The notes below the pieces were generated by a model. The model was not told the origin of the DNA and searched no databases. It saw only the letters and a program-made list of their open reading frames with translations. From positions 241,077,449 to 241,141,448 of the forward strand of contig OU015490.1 in assembly GCA_907164885.2 (NCBI GenBank): DNA of 64,000 bases, read 5' to 3'. Positions 1 through 55,615 of the stretch are shown here, in pieces (the first letter of the stretch is position 1; the number at the start of each line of letters is the position of its first letter). Source of the stretch: Dolomedes plantarius (taxonomy: Eukaryota > Arthropoda > Arachnida > Araneae > Dolomedidae). Both the position numbers and the translations under genes were made by a program.

Positions 1-3000
1 GCTAAACAAGATGCTCAGTGGAATTTTAAAAAATTTAGTACAAATTTAGTACAGGATCAAAAATATAAAATAATGGTCTATTAGGATTTGAAGGATGATT
101 ATATACTTAAACAAGGGGGGTAGCAAAATAGGATATTGTTTAATAATAAAGTCAGTTGTTCAGTCAAGAAGTCAATTATTGTATTTTGATGATCAGAAAT
201 TTTATGTCTTAGAACATCAAGCAATTCAATTACCACATTTAATACATTTTCACCATCACTCATTACTGTTTTCATTTAATCCAAATTCTTTATATAAGTA
301 TTAAGACTTAAAATGGAATAAACATGTTTAACAGAGAGAAAAATTTATGGCATGCATAAAATTAAATTTTACCAAAATTTAAAATTACTTAGCCCATTAA
401 CTAATGATCTAATACATCCAAAAGCAATTTCCTTTTTACTACTTCTGTAATGAATTATCAACGAACCTCTAACAACTTATCAGGAAATTCTAAAAATATT
501 TTTAAAATTTTAATGTTAACCATTAAGAATAAATAAAGCTTGGCACTTCACATTTTCATAATATAAATATCATTTTTCTGTTATTATAAAAGACTCTGTA
601 AACCAGGCGTTTTGCTTTTTGGAACTGTATCTTGTATCCGTGAATTCATTGATTATACAGGAGTTCTATTCCATTATTAAGAAAGGGTTATTTCATTCAC
701 TTATCAAACACACATTTTGATATAATAAACCACAACTCACAATGGATGTCTTATCTACAATTTTATAAACAAACTTTGTCTATGAACACATTTTATATTT
801 TCTAAATAAACCTTGGCATTTTATAATTTTATAATATAAATCTCTTTTTTTGGCAAGAGTTAAAGTCTTTCACAAGAGTCGTGTTAACTGAAATCCCCGG
901 ACTGCACTTTCTCACTCACCTAAAACCTTAACAACAAGCTTCACAGTTAAAAAAGAATAAATAAAGAAAATCAATATTCTATCCACAAATTATTGAGACC
1001 AAAGTTTATGAGAAAGTTCAGATTAGCGTCTAAGTTAAAAAAACTAATTTGAAATTTTTAGTTGTTTAATAAATATTTTTAGTTTTTTTCATAGAAAAAA
1101 TTTAATTAGTTAAAAATAAATCTAAAAAAATATTAAAAACAGTGATTTGGGCCACAAGTCCACTGCTGAAAATAAAAGTATATCTCGAGAATAAAAAAAG
1201 GTAGGCTCAGTGGCGTTAAAAACTTACGCAGGTTATGAGATCCAAGTGGTATTTGTCTTTCAAGCCTGAAGCTCTGAATAGATTTCAGTTTCAAAATTCT
1301 GTAAAAAAACCAATATTTTCTTATAATGCCATAATAAAATTTAATGTTTTATCAAACCAAGAAGTATTGAAAAGTAGAGTTCTTTATAAACTTGCTTATC
1401 ACTAATATAAAAAGGGGAAAAGAAACTAATTTTACCCTTTATATATATATATTAAGCCAATAAGTTCACATTTATTTTGCACAGCATGACAACAAAATAA
1501 TTTCCAAAAGACCTTTAGAGATGAACAGCTTATAGATAGTTATTGAGAACATTCTCAGATTTATAAAAACTCTTATCGTACAATATCTATTACAATAAAG
1601 CAATTTTTTGTATGTACACATTCTGATAATCTACAAATCTATATACTTATAAATATATAATTTAAAAACATGGAATGCAAATTAATAAGTTAAGAAACAA
1701 TTTATGTATCTAAATAGTCTATTTTGGAATAATTTTCACTGCCATCATCTCTAATAACACTGATAAAAGTGATTTCAAACACGATACAAATTAGAAAATT
1801 AAATGCACGTGGCATCTATATTGACACAAATTTAAAACTCTAAACTTCTCATTACTCCAGAGGTTCTTTGAATGAATTCAGGAATACAATGGAGTTCACA
1901 TACATACAAAAATTAATAATTCTTGAAAATATATATACACTCAATTGCAAGAATATATACACTCAGTTGCAAAAAGTATGCACCATTATGTTATTCCTAA
2001 AGAGTGAAATTGTTTTATTTTATATCTTCAGAGAGAGTAGAAATATAATCTAAATATCAAAGCCAGTTCAAAATATTGATTAATAGCAATTGAAATTCAA
2101 AATGTTCCTTAAATAAGCTTTTTATTTAATGAGATATTCAAGATAAAAAAATGCTCCAATATTTGCTATTGTTTCAATATTTATTTGACATGTGGATACT
2201 GATTAAACAATCTTTTGATCTGGTTTTGAAATTTTGAATATATCTTTGCTCTCGATAGACATAAAGAAATTTCACCCAGTAGGAATAACATATACATATA
2301 TAGCAATTGAGTGTACACATAGAACATTATAAATAGAATTTTAAAAAAATTATATTTTAAGGCTATTAAGATTATACATGAAAAATACCTATTAGTGTTT
2401 AGCATTTAAATTAAAATATATAATTATACTAAATACATTCTTTTAAATTATGAACACAAAAATTTTAAGAATATTTGTTCTTTATTTCTTTATAATGTAT
2501 AAAATGCAGTGTATTTTATAAAGTTTACTCAAAACACAATTTGATAAGGAATTCAATAGATCCTTTTGTATGATTTACAAGTTCATTTTTAGAATCTTTT
2601 ATAATGTGGAACGTTTTTGAATCCATCTTTTAACATTTAGACATGGATAATTTGTTGCCTATTGATACCTGGCAATAAGAACATTGTAAAATATATTTAA
2701 TAGGAAAATGGACAATTTTTCCACCATTGAATACTATGCATGAATTTACTATGGAGGAATCATGTGTAACTGATTTATCAATCCAGTAGTAAAAAAATGT
2801 TTAATTTGGATTAACATATTAAAAAAAATTTCATTATAATTTTCTTTCAAATTTCTTTAAAGAAATAAAATGGAAAATATTATACTGGAAATGAAAATAC
2901 ATTTTTATTTTTCAACTATGTAGATTTGGAATTGATATTTGTGTCATGTATTTTATACTTTCTAAAGGATATAAAAATCTAAATAGTGCGTACAAATTAC

Positions 3001-3555
3001 AATTCTAAATATTAATTTAATTAGCAAATACTTAAGACTTTCACAAGAGTCCATTTACTTCCTTTGTCCATCTAAAATATTAACTGAAACACGAATCTTA
3101 AATTATTCCGAAACAAAATGTTTTTATTTATACATACGAAAGTGCTCGTAAGTGCCATAAGTATTGCTAATTCAATACACTCAGTTCAGTAGAGTTTGAT
3201 CTGAAATATGGTCAATTCATATATAACTTGGATTAAAACACTATCTTATAACAGAAATAGAATAATGTTCACTATGTAAGGGTGTTAAATAAAATCTAAA
3301 GGCAATAATTTAAGACTAACGAATGAAACTTACTTGTGGATTAATTTCAACGAACTTGTAATCAATCTTTAATGGCGCCTTTTCAATCACGTGCAACTGA
3401 ATGTCCAATCAGATGACACTAGTGCATTGTAGTATGACGAGGCGAAAAAAAAGATGGTTTGAAATTTCATTATGCTATAGCTTTCAAAAGCTGCCTTTTG
3501 GTATTGAATATAAAATTTTATTGCTCTACTGAAATATTTTTCAGGTGCTTCAAAA
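1..3555. other. AT-rich non-coding stretch
   Basis: No exon, transposase motif or clear repeat could be recognised on either strand. The longest open frames are under 75 codons and look like chance. Since the first recognised exon at 11760 begins with a splice acceptor, this stretch is probably intronic or upstream DNA of the same gene, which is inference. Confidence 0.6.
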
Positions 3556-3949
3556 TAGATATTTTTGTGAAAAGAGATAAAATTCTTTTTTTCTGTTTAT
3601 TTTATGGTATATTAAATTAATAATATATATTTTTTGTAAATAAAATATTCAAAATATTTTTACAAGAAACTTAGGTATTTCTAAGTATTTCTAATTTTTA
3701 GATGTCATTACAGAACAACTGATTTTGTAGAATTTCGCAATTTTCATCATCTTAATTTTACAGTAGTATATTCTTATAATACACATTGGAATGAAAAAAA
3801 ACAATTTTTAATTAACGGACCTTAGTTAAAATAAACAAATCACATTTATTTAGAAAAATATTAATGTAATGTCTTTAAAGGCAAAGTGTTATTTTGAAAT
3901 AAACATTCATATTTTTCAAAAGTCCATAGTAATCATACATGGTTTGCTT

Positions 3950-4240
3950 TACTTATTTCACTGACACATTGAATTGCTTTCTGTTTGTCATCAGAAATAT
4001 GCCTCTTCATAGGAAGTCCTGTTACTTTAACATCATTCCATTCAATCATATCAATATAATCCTTGGCATCAAAGTTTATACGTTGAAATAAAAACTTTTT
4101 GATGCCACCTTCATTTTCAGCCCTTGCTTTTAGATTCCGGGGTAATCCAAGCTCTCTCTTACATGACTGCGATCATCTGATATCATACAAAGGACGAGAT
4201 TTTCAGAAGCAGATTTCTGGCACTGGAAAATGTATATAAG
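3950..4240 (-). pseudogene. Inverted 3' fragment of transposase-like gene
   Basis: Read on the minus strand this encodes a broken piece containing KARAENEGG, INFDAKDYIDMIEW and MKRHISDDKQ, the same C-terminal region as the plus-strand fragment at 4258-5290. An extra base pair or so in the LGLP region breaks the frame. The fragment lies directly inside the left terminal inverted repeat, and its 3' flank matches the 3' flank of the forward copy, so it arose by an inverted duplication rather than an independent insertion. Confidence 0.65.
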
Positions 4241-4257
4241 ATAGCATAATAGCATTT

Positions 4258-5290
4258 TTCAATGACAACAACCAGAATTTAAACATTACTGTAATTGGAA
4301 TGGGTGGAACTGCCGTGAACACTGGATTGAATAATGATGTGGTTCGTTTATTTGAAAAGGAATTAAGAAGGCCACTGCAGTGGTTGATTTGTCTATTTCA
4401 TGGAAATGAACTGCGCCTACGTCCTAATTTGGAGGAGAAATAGGTAAACAACTAGAAAACTGCTATGAACTTCCAGTAATTGAATTATCACCTATTGAAA
4501 ATGGCATTCCATTACTAGAAATTAAGGATGATTTAAGTGTGGACCCAAAATATTTGTTAGAAATGTCTAATGCAATCTCTGTTGGAAGGTGCTCTTCTGA
4601 TTTGTCTATGAGAAAACCAGGAAAACTTTGTTATTCATGATAGCTTACATTAGCAAACCGAATACTTCACTTGTATGTGGGAACAGAATGTACTGCAAAA
4701 AAAATCTCCGAATACTGACTGAGTACATTTTGTAAGTATATGCATCTGTTTCGTTTCACATAAAGCGGAAACTATCTTATATCCATGGATCGAAGCACTT
4801 GTGGAAACTTGTAAGCTATTCACGTTACCTCCATCAGACTCTTAAAAATGTAATTGACCCAGTCATTCAAAGAAATTCGTACTTTGCTGCTTCTGAAAAT
4901 CTCCTCCTATGTATGATATCAGTTGATCGCAGCCACGTAAGACAGCTTGGATTACGCCGGATTCTAAAAGCAAGGACTGAAAAATGAAGGGGGCATTGGA
5001 AAGTTTTAAGTTCAACGTATAAACTTTGATGCCAAGGATTATATTGATATGATTGTACGTAAAGATGTTAAAGTAACAGAACGAGGCATATTTCTGATTA
5101 TAAACTAGGAAGCAAAATAATCTGATCAGGAGAGTCAACGTACTGACTTCAGCAATTTTCCATGTCACACACAAGCAGTAGAAAGGATTGTTAAATTCGT
5201 TACCGAGTCACCCTTACCCGTCCGTGGCACTTCTGCAAGAGTTGCATTGATAAAAACGAAAATACATTCTCAAAAGATAATGCCAAAATT
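4258..5290 (+). pseudogene. Transposase-like gene fragment, same family as 29256-31724
   Basis: Frames interrupted by stops and shifts encode, in order, an IGMGGTAVNTG block, a RRPLQWLICLFHGNELRLR block, a SRYLHQTLKNVIDPVIQRNSY block with RSHVRQLGLRRILKARTE, and a C-terminal FPCHTQAVERIVKFVTES block. These align in the same order with the plus-strand gene at 29477-31367 (GCDGTVVNTG, IGKPFHWFICH, SRYLKNDLKTVVDPIIQRNG, RQSIRELGLRRIFRAR, FPCYTQSVDRFVKLAAE). The N-terminal cysteine-rich part is missing. I recall this protein only as a widespread uncharacterised family in arthropod and cnidarian genomes; calling it a transposase is inference from its position between inverted repeats. Confidence 0.65.
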
Positions 5291-5419
5291 TAATAATAAA
5301 AAACAAAACAAAACACAATTCAATGTGTCAGTGAAATAAGTAATGGAAACCATGTGTGATTACTATGGACTTTTGAAAAACATGAATTTCTTTTTTTTCA
5401 AAATAACGTTTAACATCCC

Positions 5420-6688
5420 CAATCTCAAAGAACTTTTTAATCTTATGCACAGTAAGTGTGCGTTTAAATTTTCTTCTACACCCACTTTTGATTATATTCC
5501 TAAATCTGAAAAAGTTAAACCTCTGAATCAGGCTGATGAGCTTAAAGCAGGGTGTTTAACCTTTTGCAGCATCTGGGCCACATGGTAAATTTTTTCAAGG
5601 CAGGCGGGCCGCATAAAAAAGTCAACTACATTCAAAAGTTTAGTTTTATTATGAAAATGAAAAATACATTGTATATGTAATGTATAAAATATTATAATCT
5701 TGGTATGCAATGTGATGTGGTAATTTTGAACGAAATCGAACATAATGTGATTTTTTAAATTTGGGTTAGTCTAAAGCGAATTGCTCTCGACTCTAACTTA
5801 ACTAGCATTAATGATCGAATCAATCTCTCTAACCAATTTTCTATCCTAGGAAACTGTCGTAATCCGGAGGAAAGAAATTCCCGCTGCTAATGATGAATTT
5901 CCTGTTAGGCGGGAAACCAAACCTGAGCCATGTTTTTTTTTTTAATGGCGGAAGGGTAAAAAGATACCCTCAAGAAAATGTACAACCTAGTCAAAATTCA
6001 ATATCCCAAATCAATTTCATGAAACTTTCTCAAAATCTTATCTGAAAACATTACTGCAATTGGATTAATATCGGACCTTTCAAAATTACTTAATTTACTT
6101 ACGCATTGAATTTTTTTGGAAAAAAAATCCCAAAACCGAACGACGACTTAAAAATTAAAAATTTATGTTCCGATCTTAATATTTCAAATCTTACCCAGTC
6201 CATTAATTGTTCACAGGTTAATTCTGATAGTGTTATTCTGATAGTGTGGTTTCTGATAGTGTTTAACATTTTTCCTTTATTTTTCTGTTCCATGCGAGGC
6301 AGTTTCCTCTTATTGAAGTTCCACACTTGATACCCTATCAGGGAATGCTGGTGTGGGGCGTTCGTTTTTGCTTCCCATGCTTCAGTCCTCGGTTCGATCC
6401 TGCAAAGTGCAGTTCTGTTATCTGTACTCACGGATGTTCAAACCTGCCAATTTAATTTATTAAATATAACTTACTTATTATTTTAAACTTAATTGCCTTA
6501 TTTTTTATTTCTAACATTTATTTAAACTAATTTTTTTTGCCTTTTTTTTTTCTTATTGTAAATATTATTTCTCGTATCCTGATTCAATTACAAAAAAAAA
6601 CAATGTAATATATATTCTTCAATGTACGTACTGAGGATAAAGGGTCTTATTTTTTGATATTTTTTGGTGTCTCATGACATCTACTGTC
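5420..6688. other. Extra block inside the right arm of the palindromic element
   Basis: This 1.27 kb interrupts the similarity between the two arms. It contains no recognisable gene. A sequence GGTTCGATCC at about 6391-6400 resembles an RNA polymerase III B box and could mark a degenerate tRNA-derived SINE, but no convincing A box is visible. A small (T)n tract lies at 5932-5943. Confidence 0.35.
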
Positions 6689-7020
6689 TATGTCTCTGAC
6701 ATTACATTACATTAATATTTTTCTAAATATGTGTGATTTGTTTATTTTAACTAAGGTCTGTAAATTTAAAATTCTTTTTCTTTCATTCAAATTTGTATTA
6801 TAAGAATATGTTACTGTAAAATTAATACGATGAAATTCGAGAAAAAATTCTACAAAATCAGTTGTTTTATAATGGCATCTAACAATTAGAAATACTTAGA
6901 ATATGTAAATTTCCTGAAAAATATATTTTGAATATTTTATCTACAAAAATATATATTATTATTTTAATATACTATAGAAGAAATTTAAAAAAATACAAAT
7001 TTTATCACTATTTCCTCTCT

Positions 7021-7608
7021 TATAAATAAAGAGTGGTGAAACAAGGACCCATTTTTAAGTAGATATTTAATTTCTCCAGTAATATATAAAATTGAAACTA
7101 ATTTTCATCTGTTTTTATAAGCTTCTAGGGAGTTAAAAACATACACACAGAATACAATCTTTACATACAAGGAAAATTATGTGAATTTTCACATAATACA
7201 ATTATACAATTTCACATAATACTTTTCACATAATACAATCTTTACATACAAGGAAAATTATGGGAATTTTCCGCGTAAAAGAAGTTTCACAACAATGAAA
7301 TAAATATTTTTGAAAAGTCTGTTAAATTTAATCTTCGCCTTCCCTTTCAAATCCATAATTCTGATGCAGATATCTGTTACTTGTGGTTACGAATCGGAGG
7401 CACAGTTCCGGGACGATGCAGGGTAAACGATTTCGGTGCGATTCATATCAACCCATAACAGGCCCTGAAACACGTAAACGGAAAGCGTTTCCCCTTCGGA
7501 GGTTCGTAAACAACCCGCCAGTGGCCCGACAAAATTCTCCCGTACTTGTCGTTCAACCGGTGCCTCCAGCACTGGCCCGATAAGCTGCCGTCAGTCCTGT
7601 GTTTGTTG

Positions 7609-7697
<89 letters not shown>

Positions 7698-9638
7698 CAT
7701 CTAAAACAAGGATGGTATTCAAGATTACTTAAGATGGGTTTAAAAGCTTTAAATGGTGGAGAACCCGAATATTTAATATGTATTAAGGGCTGAAAATAAG
7801 GGTTAAATATATATACATATATATATATATCATATTGCATAAATATTTAGAACAATTATTAACAATTATTAACAAATATTTAGAACAAATATTTAGGGTG
7901 GCCCAATTTTGTAATGAGTAGGTACTCATAATAATTTGGCCATTCATTGTATAACACCTTGAACAAGCAATCGATCTTAGAGAAATCTTTACTTTATAAT
8001 TCGGAAATGGTTTTATTGTTATGTTGAGGGTTCTCGAGAAACGACACCTATTGAAATTCTGTCATAAGTATACACATATGTATCGTTAGGCAGAAATTTA
8101 CTACACTCTAGCTAATATATAAATATATCCTTCAAATAACAAATTATTCCAATAATTCGATGCCGAAATATTTTATTCTAAGCATATGAAATATTTTTCT
8201 GTATGTTACTAAACGTATTTCACAGGGTACCAACCACAATTATTCGAAAAATACAAAGATGTAGAACCTTTGGTCAAAAATTGTAAAACAACTTCCAGTA
8301 GTTATTTACATATTTGTGTCATTCAATTACAAATTATACAAATCATTCAAATAATAGTAATTATTGAATGCAGAGACTTGAACTAGGTACAGAGATATTA
8401 AGGCTTTCATAAAAGTGGTTTCAATTCTTTGAATATTGGATGTTCTTTTCTGTAGTATTTCTAACGAATAAATTCCTGACTCTGGGAAATATGAAACTAA
8501 AATTTTGCTCAATTGGATTAGCTGTTTTGTCGTAGATTAAAATGTTATTACAAAGGCAGCAATATCTGTGTTTAAACGTTTTATCTCCTGATATTTTCCT
8601 AATAAAGGTGTGTATTAGTTTTTTCACACTTGATATGATCATAGAGCAGTGATGAAATTAATGTTTACCTTGGTTTCTATAGGAATTTTTTAGCGCAGCA
8701 GATATATATTTTTGAAAGTATCCCCGATAATAAACCAGAAGGTCTTAAAATAGCTGAATGCTTCAATAGTTTAAGAGAAACTATTTACTTACAGGTAGCT
8801 GATCAGAATTTTACATCAAGAATAAATCCACAAAAATAACTAAGCGAAAAATAACGTTTACCATTAATACCTAATGTTTTGTTAAATTGACAGTTACTTC
8901 ATAATCTAATGCATTACTGCAAATTACCATGGAAACAGGTTCAGCAACATTGAACGTGAAAGAAATCTTCAAATTAGCAATGACTAATGGCTTCAATAAT
9001 TCTTATCAGTGTGAAACAATTAGTGAAATCATTGAATATATTTTTTCGAATGCAGGCTGTCTTGTGTTAAGACTGATGAGAAGTATTAAAATCTTGTGTA
9101 ATTTGACATCCGGTAGGAATCTTGGATTCTTTTTTTTAGTAATTCATCGTAACGTAGTAGAAAAACATTTAACTCATAATGAAATTCCATATTGGATATT
9201 TTTTAAAAGATACAATTCTGTTTCTAAACAATGCAAATAGCAGAACTTTAAGCAGCTCTTTGTTCGTAACCATTATAATTATAGGTTAAATTAAGATTCT
9301 TATTCCAAAAATTTTCATATTGTGTATTTTAGATAGACAGAAATCTTGCAGCAATTAATTATTTCTTGCACTTATTTTTAGTGGACATTGCACAGTGGTT
9401 ATCAACACTTATATACAATGCAATATTTTACAAGTGGTTGTTACTAAATTAAATAAAACTAAGTGACAAAAGGTCCAATGTTGTGGATGTTAAAAAATCT
9501 ATTTCTTTTCCTATACCCTATTAAAAATTCCTTTCCGACATCGTAGGGACCGCAAAATTCTTTACTATTCGGTGAGGGGTCATAAGATGCTAATTGTTCC
9601 CCGTAATCTTAAGGATACAAGACGGATACATGTATACA
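7021..9638. other. Non-coding stretch with a GC-richer unassigned block
   Basis: Mostly AT-rich DNA without a recognisable gene. A block at about 7380-7605 is clearly GC-richer than its surroundings and ends directly in a (TA)n tract, which suggests the tail of an old mobile element; neither strand gave a protein I recognise. A second short (TA)n lies near 7808-7831. Confidence 0.45.
7611..7694. repeat. (TA)n microsatellite
   Basis: About 42 uninterrupted TA dinucleotides follow the GC-richer block at 7380-7605. Open frames through it on both strands (alternating Tyr-Ile) are artefacts of the repeat. Confidence 0.95.
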
Positions 9639-9640
9639 TA

Positions 9641-10425
9641 CAGGGTGAGTCTAAATTGTTTTTACAAAATAAGAGGGGTGATAGTACCCATCCAGACGAG
9701 CAATAATTACCATGGAACATATGGTAGCATTCCACTCTGAAAGGCAGAAAAGGGTAAATTAGTATTTCAGCATGAACTTACAACAGTGTTGGGAAAACGA
9801 ATGAACGATACCAAAAGTTGCACAATCTTATTTACTGATTAGAGAAAAACTCACAGCAAGTGCTCTAAGTGGCGGCCAAGCGTACAGAGTCCACACCGGC
9901 GGAGGAATGACTGGCGCACCCTCTCGAAGATTCCTGGTGTTGTGTTAACTTTGCCTGCGGCAACACCGATTCTCGCAACGAGATCTTCAGCCAAGTCCAC
10001 AGGCGTCTAGTTACACTAAAGATTTCATGTGCCCCCAGAAGAAAAAGTACAGTGGTTGAGGTCCGGTGAGCGAGAATGCCAAGCCACAGGTCCTCCACGC
10101 TCGATCCATCATGCGAGATATGTGGTATTCAAGAACTGCCGGACAGTGCTGAAAAACTGTGTTGGGGCTCTATCGTCCATCGTGCATAAACCACATGTCT
10201 CTCTGGATGGAGAGCGATCAGGCCATCTTGTTTAGGAGATATGCTACGTAGGCAAGTACAAAACGACGTCAGAGGTAATGACTTGGTCATGATCGAAGCG
10301 TTTCGAGTTTACTCTTTTCTGCCTCTCAGATTGGAATGCGACTCTATGTTCCATTGTAATTATTGCTCGTCTGGAATGATACTATCAATCCTCTTATTTT
10401 GTACAATCAATTTAGACTCACCCTG
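9641..10425 (-). mobile_element. Deleted mariner-like element with long inverted repeats
   Basis: Ends begin CAGGGTGAGTCTAAATTG and are inverted repeats of roughly 120 bp (about 9641-9760 and 10306-10425). Both ends are flanked by TA (9639-9640 and 10426-10427), the target duplication of the Tc1/mariner/IS630 group. On the minus strand about 10110 to 9850 encodes the C-terminal end of a DDE transposase: after broken frames around a FFWGH-like stretch it reads VAAGKVNTTPGIFERVRQSF and LCTLGRHLEHLL followed by TGA. The front of the transposase is missing, so this is an internally deleted, inactive copy. Confidence 0.75.
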
Positions 10426-10431
10426 TATGTG

Positions 10432-10556
<125 letters not shown>

Positions 10557-11129
10557 AAAAGTAGCAGTTATAACTTTTTTTTTTTTAATGAAAAAATTCT
10601 ATTATTTACCAACTTTATACACTATACATTCACCAACGCAATGTCAACAGTTTTAGCTTTAGTAGAATGAATGCACAAACTATTCAGATTTTAGAAAAAC
10701 GTAACATAAATACGATAACATGAATATATCGATTAGAATTAATACCGAGGAGTTTCAGCACCAAAACAAGATAGTTCATGTTTCTTCGTAATATTTGAAT
10801 CCTGACATCGAAGCAGCACATACTACACAGTATTATGCACAAATATTCTGATGTTTTATTTATCATCATAAGACTCTTTTAAGAACTGCAAATTTTACAA
10901 ATTTTACTTCAAATTTGATGAGCTTATAAGATTCCAAACATTCCAAAATACACAATCCTTATTCCTGCTTCCAATAGGATTGATCTTCCAGAGATTAATT
11001 CAATTTCTCGCGGAAGCTACTTAAAGTAGGAAGATGAAATTTCCTTTAAAGTCCTGAAATAAGCTTTTGAAGAATATTATTAAAATAGAAATACGGAAGA
11101 TTTTAAATAAATATTAAAATTATTTTTAT

Positions 11130-11725
11130 AAGCCCTAAATACTTTTTCAAATTCCTTAAAAGTCGATTACAAATCTAATAAACTCTGCAAAAAATATTTT
11201 TAAAAGAATTTTTACTCTCTTGATTAAGATGATCAAGTTTCAATCCTTATTATTACTATTTCATAAATTAGTATGTATTTAGTAAAATTTTTAAGTGCAA
11301 ACTAGCCAAACACTAAGAATTTATAAGCATCATGCAGAACTGATAGTCACATTTCCAACATTTCTCCACAGTGCAATTATATTTTATGAGTCTCAATATT
11401 TTTTCGGATTCCGTGTTTCAATACCTCGACATTTTTTACAAATTCCATCCTCAATACTTTTTCTCCACCGTTCAATAATTTTTAAGCCCTCAATACTTCT
11501 TCAAATTCTTTAAAAGTCGATTGCTAATCAAATAAACTCTGAAAAATTATTTAAAAAAATATTATGTGCACTTAGATCGTGAAGTTTCATTCCTCTTTCA
11601 TTCCTTAGTATTATTATGTCATAACATATTTATTTAGTAATTTTTATAATTGCAAGCTAACCGAACACTAATAATTCTTACCATGATGGGGAACTGAAAA
11701 TCATATTTCAAATGTATCTCCACAG
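11130..11725 (+). repeat. Direct duplication of a 242-bp intron segment before exon 1
   Basis: The segment 11130-11371 is repeated at 11483-11725 (offset 353 bp). Both copies begin near TAAGCCCT, contain AAAGTCGATT, AATAAACTCTG and CTAACCGAACACTAA-like stretches, and end at TCTCCACAG. The second copy leads straight into the pyrimidine tract and acceptor of the exon at 11760, so the likely branch-point region of that exon has a duplicate upstream. Confidence 0.7.
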
Positions 11726-11759
11726 CCCTTTTTCTTATTCTGTCGTGTCCCCTTTCCAG

Positions 11760-55615
<43,856 letters not shown>

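Larger units (their letters stand above)
3595..6985. mobile_element. Palindromic, rearranged DNA transposon copy with about 280-bp terminal inverted repeats
   Basis: The segment at about 3600-3880 is matched in reverse complement by about 6690-6980, with only scattered differences. Just inside the left arm (3940-4235) lies a reverse copy of the 3' end of a transposase-like gene, and the same 3' end appears forward at about 4880-5395. The element therefore carries two 3' halves facing each other and no 5' half. The coding part is related to the gene inside the element at 29256-31724. The right arm additionally holds about 1.26 kb (5420-6688) with no counterpart on the left. Outer ends are fuzzy, with weak similarity out to about 3560 and 7020, and I could not fix a target-site duplication. 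Confidence 0.75.

Noticed and set aside
7443..7793. Long open frames of alternating Tyr-Ile residues
   Set aside because: They are produced by (TA)n repeats on both strands, as also at 10241-10670 and 51411-51668, and have no coding character.
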